Shown here piece by piece: positions 1 through 6,401 of a DNA stretch of 18,630 nt (within the stretch, counting starts at the first letter, position 1; each line of letters starts with the position of its first letter). The DNA comes from Collinsella sp. Lineage in GTDB: Bacteria > Actinomycetota > Coriobacteriia > Coriobacteriales > Coriobacteriaceae. The notes under the pieces are model-generated. The model worked only from the letters and a program-made list of their open reading frames with translations, was not told the origin of the DNA and ran no database searches. The DNA lies in NCBI GenBank assembly GCA_019413955.1, contig DXMX01000008.1, forward strand, positions 1 through 18,630, in the 5' to 3' direction. The position numbers were made by a program, and so were the translations under genes.

Positions 1-1
1 C

Positions 2-925
2 CCCTGCATCGGTTGCCTGCGCTGCCTGAACGGCATCATGTTTGGCAAGCGCATCTCCTGCACCGTCAACCCGGACGTGGAGCGCGACGAGGCCGGTTAC
101 GAGCCTGCCGCCGAGGCCAAGAACGTGCTCGTTGTGGGTGCCGGTCCCGCGGGCATGGAGGCGGCCTATATTGCCGCCAAGCGCGGCCACAACGTGGTGC
201 TCGTGGATAAGCAGAACGAGCCGGGCGGCGAGATGCGCATCGCGGCCGTTCCGCCGGCAAAGCAGGAGCTCACCCGCGTGATCAAGTATCAGTATCGTCG
301 CCTGGCCGAGGCCGGCGTCGCGTGCGTCTTTGGTACCGAGCTTTCGGCCGAGGACATTCAGCGCGACTACGCGGGCTACGAGGTTGTCCTGGCTTATGGC
401 GCCGAGCCCATTGCTCCAGCCTTTATGCAGGGCTTTAAGCAAGTTATGACGGCCGATGACCTGCTGGGCGGCAAGGCTTTCCCGGGCAAGAAGATTGTCA
501 TCGTCGGCGGCGGAACCGTCGGTTGCGAGACGGCCGACTACCTGGCCCCGCTGGTCAACGACCTGTCGCCGGCCAACCGCGATGTCACCGTCATCGAGAT
601 GACCAAGACGCTTGCCGCCAACGAGGGCGGTGCCGGTCGCGCGGTGCTCATCACGCGTATGCTTTCCAAGGGCGTTCACGTGCTGACCGAGGCCAAGGTG
701 ACCGAGATTACCGAGGACACCATCAGTTACGAAAAGGACGGCGAAGTCCATACCATCGCCGACGCCGATACGCTGGTGCTTGCCATGGGTTACCGTCCCA
801 ACACCAAGCTGGCCGATGACCTTGCCGCTGCCGGCGTTGTCACCCACGTGCTGGGCGATGCCCAGAAGTGCGGCAACATCCGCGACGCTATCGGCGATGG
901 CTACAAGATCGCCTGCGAACTCTAG
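2..925 (+). CDS. Fe-S/FAD/NAD(P)H oxidoreductase, old yellow enzyme / 2,4-dienoyl-CoA reductase type (5' end cut by window)
   Basis: Reading frame 2 is open from the first bases and ends with TAG at 923-925; the true start lies upstream of the window. The first visible residues contain a Cys-x2-Cys-x2-Cys run (PCIGCLRCLNG) and a further Cys about 11 residues on (SCTVNP). This is the 4Fe-4S motif that follows the TIM-barrel flavin domain in dienoyl-CoA-reductase-type enzymes. Two Rossmann dinucleotide sites follow: VLVVGAGPAGMEAA for FAD, and KIVIVGGGTVGCETA for NAD(P)H. The family carries electrons from NAD(P)H through FAD and the cluster to FMN to reduce enoate or related substrates. The missing N-terminal barrel would hold FMN and the substrate pocket, so the substrate cannot be named. 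Only about the C-terminal 307 residues of a normally ~650-residue protein are seen. The next 660 bases hold no intact gene. Confidence 0.9.
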   Translation, partial: PCIGCLRCLNGIMFGKRISCTVNPDVERDEAGYEPAAEAKNVLVVGAGPAGMEAAYIAAKRGHNVVLVDKQNEPGGEMRIAAVPPAKQELTRVIKYQYRRLAEAGVACVFGTELSAEDIQRDYAGYEVVLAYGAEPIAPAFMQGFKQVMTADDLLGGKAFPGKKIVIVGGGTVGCETADYLAPLVNDLSPANRDVTVIEMTKTLAANEGGAGRAVLITRMLSKGVHVLTEAKVTEITEDTISYEKDGEVHTIADADTLVLAMGYRPNTKLADDLAAAGVVTHVLGDAQKCGNIRDAIGDGYKIACEL

Positions 926-933
926 TCAACCCC

Positions 934-999
934 TTGGCGCATGGGGGCCAGGTTACTTTGCGCTAAGTTGATGCATGTAAACCTGACCCCATTGCACCA
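934..999. repeat. Imperfect inverted repeat just downstream of the oxidoreductase
   Basis: Left arm GGGGCCAGGTTAC (944-956) and right arm GTAAACCTGACCCC (977-990) are near reverse complements. The match continues outward with gaps (tggcgcat on the left, attgcacca on the right), giving about 20 paired positions around a ~20-nt loop. There is no T-run, so it is not a typical intrinsic terminator. It could be a dispersed palindromic (REP-like) element or a processed 3' end. Confidence 0.5.
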
Positions 1000-1040
1000 T
1001 TTGATAAAACGCAAGCGCTCGCTGCCTGCGTTTTATCAAA
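1000..1040. repeat. Perfect 14-bp inverted repeat (hairpin)
   Basis: TTTGATAAAACGCA (1000-1013) and its exact reverse complement TGCGTTTTATCAAA (1027-1040) flank a 13-nt GC-rich loop. The stem is long and AT-rich at its base but has no flanking T-run. It lies between two convergent units, the oxidoreductase and the FCD remnant, so a terminator or transcript-stabilising role is possible. A mobile-element footprint is an alternative. Confidence 0.6.
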
Positions 1041-1059
1041 GAAAGATTATTGTCGAGCC

Positions 1060-1339
1060 TTAAATGCCTTTTGTTTGTGTGCCTTCCGCAATCATATTGC
1101 GGTTGTAGACCAGGTGCAGATACATCGCATCGTGAGCGGCGGTGGGGTTGCGCGTCTCAATGGCGTCGGCCACACCGTGGTGCGTGCGGATGGTCTCCTC
1201 GACGAACTTTTTTGCCCGTTACGTCGATAAAGAGGGGAACGGATGCCTTGAGCACACCCATCAGACGGGTAACGGCGAGGTTGCCGCCATCCCAGGGCGG
1301 CTTCATGGGGTAGCGCCCGTACGCATCGAATTTTTCCTC
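1060..1339 (-). pseudogene. Remnant of a GntR-family (FCD domain) transcriptional regulator, frameshifted and N-terminally truncated
   Basis: On the minus strand the C-terminal ~90 codons of an FCD (FadR C-terminal) ligand-binding domain can be read. The first part contains YPMKPPWDGGNLAVTRLMG and ends at LFIDVTGK; the second runs from KFVEETIRTHHGVADAIETR to the HLVYNRNMI region and stops with TAA at 1062-1060. The two parts are in different frames. The switch falls in a run of six A (plus-strand TTTTTT near 1208-1213); five A would restore a continuous frame. A TGA sits directly before the first readable codon, and no winged-helix DNA-binding domain exists upstream, where a terminator hairpin lies instead. 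It is therefore a broken gene, not merely a sequencing slip. It is a different sequence from the intact GntR regulator at 3384. Confidence 0.75.
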
Positions 1340-1356
1340 TCATAGATGTGCGGCAC

Positions 1357-1393
1357 AAAGAGCCCCGAGTTCATACGAGCTCGGGGCTCTTTT
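1357..1393 (+). terminator. Intrinsic terminator, possibly bidirectional
   Basis: AAAGAGCCCCGAG (1357-1369) pairs with CTCGGGGCTCTTT (1380-1392) across a 10-nt loop and runs into TTTTC. Because the outer arms are A3 and T3-4, it can also work leftward. It separates the broken FCD gene from the control region of the AlbA_2 regulator. Confidence 0.8.
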
Positions 1394-1418
1394 CGTTTGG
1401 ATTTCAGACGTATTGACA

Positions 1419-1544
1419 GACGAAAACAGTCTGCGTCCGGTATTGAGCCATACGAAAGCGAAATTATGCGTCTTAATTCCGTACGCAAATCAAGACGAAA
1501 ACAGTTTGCGTCTTATATAAATCAGTACGCAAACGGTTTTCGTC
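1419..1544. promoter_or_regulatory. Array of three 19-bp palindromic operators
   Basis: Three copies of the palindrome GACGMAAAC-N-GTTTKCGTC are visible. Site 1 is at 1419-1437 (GACGAAAACAGTCTGCGTC, weakest). Site 2 is at 1494-1512 (GACGAAAACAGTTTGCGTC). Site 3 is at 1526-1544 (TACGCAAACGGTTTTCGTC), in the opposite orientation. Centres are at 1428, 1503 and 1535, so spacings of 75 and 32 bp are close to whole helical turns. Half-sites (TACGAAAGC near 1451, GCGTC near 1468, GTACGCAAA near 1481) lie between. Site 3 ends one base before a TATAAT at 1546-1551, so binding there should block the promoter. The probable ligand is the DNA-binding protein encoded directly downstream (autoregulation); this is inference. 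Confidence 0.7.
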
Positions 1545-1545
1545 T

Positions 1546-1551
1546 TATAAT
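1546..1551 (+). promoter_or_regulatory. -10 hexamer TATAAT of the AlbA_2 regulator gene
   Basis: A perfect TATAAT directly follows operator site 3. No good -35 hexamer is seen at 16-18 bp. The predicted transcription start is near 1558, which argues against the ATG at 1562 as the translation start and for the ATG at 1589. Confidence 0.6.
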
Positions 1552-1588
1552 ACGGTTATGAATGGTACGAAACGAGGGGGTTGTGCAT

Positions 1589-2842
1589 ATGGTTGTTAGA
1601 GAGAGCCCTACAGTCGAATACAAGGAAAGCGTTACGCCGACGTTTCTTAAAACGGTGAGCGCCTATGCAAACTACGGGACGGGCAAGATTGAGTTTGGCG
1701 TTGATGACGAGGGCGTGGCTGTCGGCCTTGCAGATCCGGTCGCAGAGTGTCTCCGCATTGAGAACATGATTAATGACAGCTTGGATCCCGCTCCCCGTTA
1801 CACGCTCGAGTCCGATGAGAAACACGGGACCGTAATCCTTACGGTTTATGAGGGACAGGACAAACCCTATCGAAGCAAGGGAAAGGCCTACAGACGAAAC
1901 GATTCGGCAACGGTGGAGGTCGACCGGTTTGAGTATGGCAGGCTGACGCTCGAAGGCAGCAACGTGACGTTCGACGCGCTCACGTCGGCTCGCCAGGACT
2001 TGGGCTTTCATACGCTCGAGCATAAGTGTGTTGAACACCTCGGCATTTCCGAGCTAACGCCGGATATCATGCGTACGCTCCGCTTGCTCGGCAAGGATGG
2101 CTATACCAATGCCGCGGCGATTTTAGCGGATAAGAATGATTTTCCAGGCATCGACTGCGTCCGTTTTGGCGATACCGAGGATGTGATCTTGGATCGCGAG
2201 GCGGCGACAAATGTATCCGCAATTGAGCAGGCGGACAGGGCGGTGGCTATGTTTGCACGCTACTACCGTTATGAGCGTATCGAAGGGATGGAGCGCGTCC
2301 AAACCGATCGAATTCCTCTTGAGGCATTCCGCGAAGCTGTTGCAAACGCTTTGGTGCATCGGACGTGGGACGTTCGAGCGAACGTTCAAATTGCCCTGTA
2401 CGATGATCGTGTCGTTGTGACCTCCCCTGGATCGCTGCCCGCCGGGTTGACGACGGAACAATACCTGTATGGGCAGATATCCGTGCTCAGAAACCCCATC
2501 GTTGCAGAGGCCTTCTTAAAGCTGGATTACATCGAGAAATTTGGTACGGGAATCGCGCGCATTAGACGTGCCTATCGCGATTCGATCAATCAACCAATTT
2601 TTGATGTTCGCGGCGGCATGGTGGCCGTCACATTGCCCGTTACCGATGCCTTTGAAGGGTCCGAGGAAGAGGTCCAGGTTCTCAAGGCCTTGTCGGGCGG
2701 GCGAATTATGTCGCGAAGCGAGATTGAAAAACAGACGGGGCTGAGCCGCATGCGGACGTTGGCGGCACTCGAATCTCTGCTTGAACGGAATGCAATCGTA
2801 AGGCAGGGAACCGGGCGGGCCACGAAATACGAGCGCTCATAG
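1589..2842 (+). CDS. AlbA_2 / divergent-ATPase transcriptional regulator with C-terminal winged helix
   Basis: The product is 417 residues. The N-terminal ~100 residues match the Schlafen AlbA_2 DNA-binding domain: ESPTVEYKES at the start, then ANYGTGKIEFGVDDEG, and KPYRSKGKAYRRNDSAT near residue 100. From about residue 240 there is a GHKL-like ATPase segment of the HATPase_c_4 type: FREAVANALVHRTW (N-box), then SPGSLPAGLT, and EKFGTGIARI as the glycine box. The last ~60 residues form a winged helix (SRSEIEKQTGLSRMRTLAALESLL). Such proteins are usually annotated as ATP-binding or RecG-like regulators; the ligand is unknown. The start at 1589 is chosen because GAGGGGG (1574-1580) lies 8 nt upstream, while the in-frame ATG at 1562 has no ribosome site and almost no leader. 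The operator array upstream suggests autoregulation. The gene stands alone between two terminators. Confidence 0.85.
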   Translation: MVVRESPTVEYKESVTPTFLKTVSAYANYGTGKIEFGVDDEGVAVGLADPVAECLRIENMINDSLDPAPRYTLESDEKHGTVILTVYEGQDKPYRSKGKAYRRNDSATVEVDRFEYGRLTLEGSNVTFDALTSARQDLGFHTLEHKCVEHLGISELTPDIMRTLRLLGKDGYTNAAAILADKNDFPGIDCVRFGDTEDVILDREAATNVSAIEQADRAVAMFARYYRYERIEGMERVQTDRIPLEAFREAVANALVHRTWDVRANVQIALYDDRVVVTSPGSLPAGLTTEQYLYGQISVLRNPIVAEAFLKLDYIEKFGTGIARIRRAYRDSINQPIFDVRGGMVAVTLPVTDAFEGSEEEVQVLKALSGGRIMSRSEIEKQTGLSRMRTLAALESLLERNAIVRQGTGRATKYERS

Positions 2843-2864
2843 TCCAAAAGAGCCATGGTACAAG

Positions 2865-2898
2865 ACGGGCCCCAAGCCAGCGTTGGCTTGGGGTCCGT
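2865..2898 (+). terminator. Intrinsic terminator of the AlbA_2 regulator
   Basis: ACGGGCCCCAAGCCA (2865-2879) pairs with TGGCTTGGGGTCCGT (2884-2898) with one G-U wobble and a 4-nt loop, followed by TTATAT. It lies 23 nt after the stop codon. Confidence 0.8.
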
Positions 2899-2940
2899 TA
2901 TATCCCGGATGGTAACGGGCCGATTATTGTCAAGTTAAAG

Positions 2941-2992
2941 CAAAGTACAGCGACGTACAGCAAAGTATAGTGAGATATAGCAAGCCGTATAG
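2941..2992. repeat. Short tandem repeat with exact 10-bp period
   Basis: The hexamer GTACAG/GTATAG/ATATAG starts at 2945, 2955, 2965 and 2975, exactly 10 bp apart, then once more at 2987. The spacer tetramers vary (cgac, caaa, tgag). No ORF or promoter uses this stretch. Helically phased boxes could be a protein-binding array; chance decay of a simple repeat is the alternative. Confidence 0.5.
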
Positions 2993-3088
2993 CGCGCCTT
3001 GATTTTCAACCCTTGATTATCAACCGTCCGTATTTCACAGCAACTTATAACAGGCTCGGGGTGCCAATTTGGGGTGCAGTAGTGCTGC

Positions 3089-3248
3089 GCCACGAAAAGG
3101 GCCTATCTACTACGTTTAAGCCGCAGGGGTCAACCATAGTCGGTTTTTTCGAAAATCGACAAGCTATCTACCTGCGGTTTTGTTTTCACGGTTTTCGGTA
3201 TGGCCGAGGCTATCCGTGTTAACGTAGTAGATGGGCCACTTTTGTGGC
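3089..3248. repeat. ~160-bp inverted-repeat element (MITE-like or structured RNA)
   Basis: The ends are 31-nt imperfect inverted repeats: 3089-3119 (GCCACGAAAAGGGCCTATCT onward) and 3218-3248 (ending GGGCCACTTTTGTGGC). They share the block ATCTACTACGTT with its complement AACGTAGTAGAT. Inside, AAGCCGCAGG and CCTGCGGTT pair again, and ATAGTCGG...AAAATCGAC forms a central hairpin, so nearly the whole segment can fold into one long cruciform. No transposase is encoded. The 69-codon open frame crossing it shows no protein family features. It may be a non-autonomous mobile element or a dispersed intergenic repeat. Confidence 0.6.
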
Positions 3249-3285
3249 AAGGGGGGCCGATCTGCGGGCCAGGGTAGCTAAAAGA

Positions 3286-3320
3286 GCCCCGTCCCAAAAA
3301 GACTGATTGGGAGCTGGGGC
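3286..3320 (+). terminator. Hairpin upstream of the GntR gene, no strong T-run
   Basis: GCCCC and CCCAA (3286-3297) pair with TTGGG and GGGGC (3307-3320) with a small internal loop. It lies just before the promoter of the GntR gene. It could be the end of an upstream transcript or a regulatory structure; evidence is weak. Confidence 0.35.
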
Positions 3321-3332
3321 GTGTCGATGCGA

Positions 3333-3338
3333 TAGTAT
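3333..3338 (+). promoter_or_regulatory. Putative -10 (TAGTAT) of the GntR/FCD gene
   Basis: TAGTAT within TGCGATAGTATT gives a predicted start near 3345. The GTG at 3342 would then not be in the transcript, supporting the ATG at 3384. The same GCGATAGTAT string occurs before glnA (8631-8640). No clear -35 is present. Confidence 0.4.
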
Positions 3339-3383
3339 TACGTGGTGATATTCGACAAACCGTGGGCTTCATCCGAGGGCTTT

Positions 3384-4076
3384 ATGGAACAGCACCAGCA
3401 TTATCAGAGCCTGCAAGATCAGGCATACAACGCACTGCGCTCTAAGATCATCTATGCCGAGCTCAGGCCCGGCACGCGCCTTTCGGCGATTGGTCTGGAA
3501 AAGGAGACGGGAATCGGGCGCACGCCCATTCGCGAGTCCTTTGTGCGCCTGCGTGAGCAGGAGCTAGTGGAAACGCGTCCCAAAAGCGGCACCTATGTCT
3601 CAAAAATCAGCATGGAGCGCGCCGAGAACGCCTGTTTCTTGCGTGAGAAACTCGAGAGAAGCGTACTCATTAAATGTTGCTCTGCCGCCACGCCTGAGCA
3701 AAAACATCGGCTCGAGCAGATTCTTGCCGAGTCCGAGTCGCTCGACCATAGCGAAACGCGTCGCTTTTTCGATCTGGACAACCTATTCCACGAGACGTGC
3801 TTTGAGATTGCCGGCCGCCACATGTTGTGGGATTGGATGAAGAGCGTCAATACGCATTTTGAGCGGTACAACTGGTTGCGTATGGTGTCGCAGGATATGG
3901 ATTGGGAGCCGACTCGTCGTCAGCATCGCCGGATTCTCGAGTCCATTAAGAGGGGCGATACCGACACGGCGAGCTATCTGGCAGAGACACACCTGCATCT
4001 GATGCCCGAGGAACAGGGACCGGTTATCGCCTTGCATCCCGACTATTTTGAGCTGCCTAAAGACTCGGCCATCTAA
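3384..4076 (+). CDS. GntR-family transcriptional regulator, FCD (FadR) subfamily
   Basis: The product is 230 residues, the usual length for FadR/FCD regulators. The N-terminal winged helix is clear: AYNALRSKIIYAELRPGTRL, then GIGRTPIRESFVRLREQELVETRPKSGTYVS. The C-terminal FCD domain follows, with FFDLDNLFHETCFEIAGRHMLWDW and a late HRRILESIKRGD...HLHL segment. The Asp and His residues are placed like the metal/ligand-binding set of this fold. FCD regulators commonly sense small organic acids such as sugar acids. Convergent neighbours are eda and kdgK, so control of ketodeoxygluconate metabolism is plausible but inferred. The start at 3384 is chosen because GAGGG lies 4 nt before the ATG; the longer GTG start at 3342 has no ribosome site and lies before the predicted transcription start. 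Confidence 0.88.
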   Translation: MEQHQHYQSLQDQAYNALRSKIIYAELRPGTRLSAIGLEKETGIGRTPIRESFVRLREQELVETRPKSGTYVSKISMERAENACFLREKLERSVLIKCCSAATPEQKHRLEQILAESESLDHSETRRFFDLDNLFHETCFEIAGRHMLWDWMKSVNTHFERYNWLRMVSQDMDWEPTRRQHRRILESIKRGDTDTASYLAETHLHLMPEEQGPVIALHPDYFELPKDSAI

Positions 4077-4185
4077 CTCGTTCCCTACATTAGTTGCGGT
4101 TAAATAGGGGCTGTTTTGCGGCTTTGGCGGCGTAAGCAGTCCGTGTTTCACCGCAAGTGCGGGGGTGCAATCGGGGCATGAAAAG

Positions 4186-4254
4186 GCTGCGGCGCCGCTT
4201 GGAGGAAAAAACCGGAAGCAAGGGTCCATTCCTCCAGACGGCGCCGCAGCTGTT
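4186..4254. terminator. Long two-part hairpin, likely bidirectional terminator
   Basis: GCTGCGGCGCC (4186-4196) pairs perfectly with GGCGCCGCAGC (4240-4250), and inside it GGAGGAA (4201-4207) pairs with TTCCTCC (4229-4235). Rightward it is followed by TGTTTT; leftward the complement reads CCTTTTC. It can serve the GntR gene from the left and eda/kdgK read-through from the right. A Rho-independent role fits best. Confidence 0.65.
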
Positions 4255-4313
4255 TTGGTGGCTCGGCTTTTGTCGAAGTGGCTCAGCTGGGCGCGACTGC
4301 CAGCCGAGTAGGC

Positions 4314-4414
4314 AAAGCGGCTCGGGCGCGTGTCGCTTCCGTCACGTTCTATCAGCATACAAGACGGTTTTGGTTCTTGTTCGTGACGGAAACGGCGCGC
4401 TTCCGAGCCGCTTT
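4314..4414. repeat. Imperfect ~33-nt inverted repeat between the two terminators
   Basis: AAAGCGGCTCGG (4314-4325) pairs with CCGAGCCGCTTT (4403-4414), and TTCCGTCACG (4337-4346) pairs with CGTGACGGAA (4382-4391). Short mismatched stretches lie between them, and the central loop is about 35 nt. The 393-bp interval 4077-4469 contains only these hairpins and no gene. The role is unknown; a REP-like or extended 3' structure is possible. Confidence 0.5.
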
Positions 4415-4452
4415 AAAAGAAAGGGGGCGAGGTCTAGGGCACGCCCCCTTTC
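4415..4452 (-). terminator. Intrinsic terminator of eda (minus strand)
   Basis: On the minus strand GAAAGGGGGCG (4452-4442) pairs with CGCCCCCTTTC (4429-4419) as a perfect 11-bp stem with a 12-nt loop, followed by TTTT at 4418-4415. It lies 18 nt beyond the eda stop. Confidence 0.88.
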
Positions 4453-4469
4453 ACGATAGAGAGCTAAAC

Positions 4470-5111
4470 CTAGCCGCGGACCTTCTTGACGACGTCCATG
4501 GCCTCGCGGGCAATCTGCTCGACCTTGGAGAAGTCGCCATCGGCGAACAGGGCGGGCTTGACCATCCAGGTGCCACCGCAGGCGATGATGGCGGAGGAGC
4601 TCAGGTACTCCTCGACGTTGGCAGTGCTCACGCCGCCGGTGGGCATAAAGCGATGGCCGACAAACGGAGCGGCGAGGGCCTTGATGGTGTTCAGGCCACC
4701 ATACTGAGCCGCGGGGAAGAACTTGGTGACCTTGAGCCCCAGGTTCTCGGCGGCGGTAACCTCGGAGGGGGTCACGGTGCCGGGAAGGACGGGCAAGTCG
4801 ATGTCGATGCAGTGCTTCACGACGTCCTCGTTGTAACCCGGGGAGACGATGAACTTGGCACCGGCGGCGCGGGCCTGCTCAACCTGCTCGACAGTCAGGA
4901 CGGTGCCGGCGCCGACGCACATCTCGGGCTCGGCCTCAGCCATGGCGGCGATGCACTCGGCGGCGCAGGCGGTGCGGAAGGTGACCTCGGCGGACTTCAT
5001 GCCGGCAGACATAAGGGCGTGGGCGAGCGGTGCGGCGTCCTCGACCTTATCGAGCACGACGACCGGCACGATGCCCAGGGATTCAAGCGTGGTGTAGAAC
5101 TGATCGAACAT
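4470..5111 (-). CDS. eda: 2-keto-3-deoxy-6-phosphogluconate (KDPG) aldolase
   Basis: The product is 213 residues, the standard length for class I KDPG/KHG aldolases. The enzyme splits KDPG into pyruvate and glyceraldehyde-3-phosphate, the last step of the Entner-Doudoroff and hexuronate routes. Visible motifs are GIVPVVVL at the N-terminus, AEVTFRT with Glu42 and Arg46, VGAGTVLT, FIVSPGYN, PVLPGTVTPSE, and KVTKFFPA with the Schiff-base Lys130. PTGGVS and GGTWMV follow near the phosphate end. The start at 5111 (ATG) has AAAGGAA 4-5 nt upstream; the longer open frame upstream has no homology and overlaps the leader hairpin. It follows kdgK on the same strand with a 255-bp gap that holds an inverted repeat, so it may be co-transcribed or have its own promoter. 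A strong terminator follows. Confidence 0.93.
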   Translation of the reverse strand: MFDQFYTTLESLGIVPVVVLDKVEDAAPLAHALMSAGMKSAEVTFRTACAAECIAAMAEAEPEMCVGAGTVLTVEQVEQARAAGAKFIVSPGYNEDVVKHCIDIDLPVLPGTVTPSEVTAAENLGLKVTKFFPAAQYGGLNTIKALAAPFVGHRFMPTGGVSTANVEEYLSSSAIIACGGTWMVKPALFADGDFSKVEQIAREAMDVVKKVRG

Positions 5112-5163
5112 AGTGTTCCTTTCGATGTGAGGCGCGCACGGGCGCGTGATTGCCAAAGAAGAT

Positions 5164-5242
5164 TGGCCATGAGCCGGTTCCGGATTGGTTATCGGAGGCA
5201 CTGCTTGGGTCACAAGCAATTTCGGAACCGGCTACGAGGCCA
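5164..5242. repeat. Inverted repeat in the kdgK-eda intergenic region
   Basis: TGGCC plus AGCCGGTTCCG (5164-5182) pair with CGGAACCGGCT plus GGCCA (5223-5242). A nested GCTTG/CAAGC hairpin (5203-5217) sits in the loop. It lies in the leader side of eda, 53 bp from its start codon. It could be an mRNA processing or stability structure that sets eda expression relative to kdgK, or a partial terminator. No clear promoter was found in this 255-bp gap. Confidence 0.5.
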
Positions 5243-5366
5243 GTCGTGAAGGAATGCCAGACAAAACCGGAATGGGACTAAGTGGTTCTACCTGGCCGGA
5301 GGAATCGGGGAGCGGGCTGCAGGGGTATGGGTATGGAAAGCTGCAGTCCGCGGAATGGGGAACGAA

Positions 5367-6401
5367 TTAACGGGCGACGCGGGTGCCACCGTCGGCGGCG
5401 GATGCCACGGCTGCGATCTCGTCTGCGGTCACCAGGTTGGAATCGCCCTTGATGGTGAGCTTGAGGATCGAGGCCGCAATCGCGTAGTTGACGGCGTCTT
5501 GCGGGTCAAAGTCGTTGATGAGGGCATGGACGAGGCCGGCGTTGAAAGCGTCGCCGGCGGCAACGCCCTCGAGCACGTGCACGTCGTGAGCGGGGGAGAA
5601 CCAGTGCTCGCCGCTCTCGGCGTCAAAGAGCATGCCCATCCAAATGGAGCGCTCGACGCAGGAGATGTTGCGGACGACCGAGGCGACCTTCTTGCAACCG
5701 TACTCGGCGCAGATCTGACGGGCCATCTCGACGTAGGTGTCGCGTTCCTCGATGCCGTGGGCAAGGGAGCCGGAGACGCAGGTCATACCGAGGCCGGCAG
5801 GAGCGTCCTCGTCGTTGGCAATGCAGATGTCAACGAGCGGCAGGAGTTCCTTCATGGTGGCCTGCGACTTCTCGGGCGACCACATCTTGCCGCGATAGTT
5901 CACGTCGCACACGGTGGCGATGCCTTTGGCGCGGCAGGCGGTGAGGGCATCCTTGCAGGCGGCGGCCATCTCGTCGGAGACGGCGGGCGTCACGCCGGAG
6001 AAGTAGAAGACATCGACACCCTTGAGGATCTCATCCCAGTCAAAGACGTCGCGCTTGGCCATGTTGATGGCAGAGTACTTGCGGTCGTAGACGCAGCCGT
6101 TGCCGCGCTGCGAGGCGCCGACCTCAAACACATAGGAGCCAAGACGGTCGCCCTGGCGCACGACGCGCGAGGTATCGACGTCGTAGACCTTCAGCGAACG
6201 CAGGGCGCACTCGCCCAGACGGTTGGCCGGGACAACGGAGACGTAAGCTGCCTTGTCACCCTGGTAGGCCAGGGAAAGCGCGGTGTTGGCTTCGGCGCCG
6301 CCGTAGCGGACATCAAACTCGGTCGCCTGCTCAATGCGCAGATGATCTTTGGGCGAGAGCCTCATCATGATCTCGCCGAAGGTAAGAACCGTTTTACCCA
6401 T
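5367..6401 (-). CDS. kdgK: 2-keto-3-deoxygluconate kinase, PfkB/ribokinase family
   Basis: The product is 344 residues. The enzyme phosphorylates 2-keto-3-deoxygluconate with ATP to give KDPG, the substrate of the neighbouring eda product. Motifs are TFGEIMMRLSP at the N-terminus, RYGGAEANTALSLA (PfkB signature 1, substrate binding), CDVNYRGKMWSPE, and EGVAAGDAFNAGLVHAL near residue 280 (PfkB signature 2) with the catalytic base Asp284. The usual GAGD is AAGD here, a mild change. The start is the ATG at 6401-6399, preceded by AAGAAGGAG with a 10-nt gap. The longer open frame runs into the leader hairpin and has no homology. Its start codon overlaps the stop of an upstream ORF. LacI-type operators lie in its leader. 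Specificity for ketodeoxygluconate rather than another sugar is inferred mainly from pairing with eda. Confidence 0.88.
   Translation of the reverse strand: MGKTVLTFGEIMMRLSPKDHLRIEQATEFDVRYGGAEANTALSLAYQGDKAAYVSVVPANRLGECALRSLKVYDVDTSRVVRQGDRLGSYVFEVGASQRGNGCVYDRKYSAINMAKRDVFDWDEILKGVDVFYFSGVTPAVSDEMAAACKDALTACRAKGIATVCDVNYRGKMWSPEKSQATMKELLPLVDICIANDEDAPAGLGMTCVSGSLAHGIEERDTYVEMARQICAEYGCKKVASVVRNISCVERSIWMGMLFDAESGEHWFSPAHDVHVLEGVAAGDAFNAGLVHALINDFDPQDAVNYAIAASILKLTIKGDSNLVTADEIAAVASAADGGTRVAR

Noticed and set aside
1092..1358. 88-codon minus-strand ORF
   Set aside because: Out-of-frame reading of the broken FCD gene; the conserved residues are in the other two frames.
1358..1393. Riboswitch or tRNA-like structure
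   Set aside because: A simple GC stem followed by a T-run explains it as a terminator; no aptamer-like conserved core is visible.
2941..2992. Possible CRISPR-like repeats
   Set aside because: Boxes are only 6 bp with 4-bp spacers and there are no cas genes.
3013..3222. 69-codon ORF in the 2.9-3.3 kb gap
   Set aside because: It runs through the inverted-repeat element, has no ribosome site and no family features.
4278..5249. Plus-strand open frame over eda
   Set aside because: Antisense of eda and of the hairpin region; the KDPG aldolase motifs are on the minus strand.
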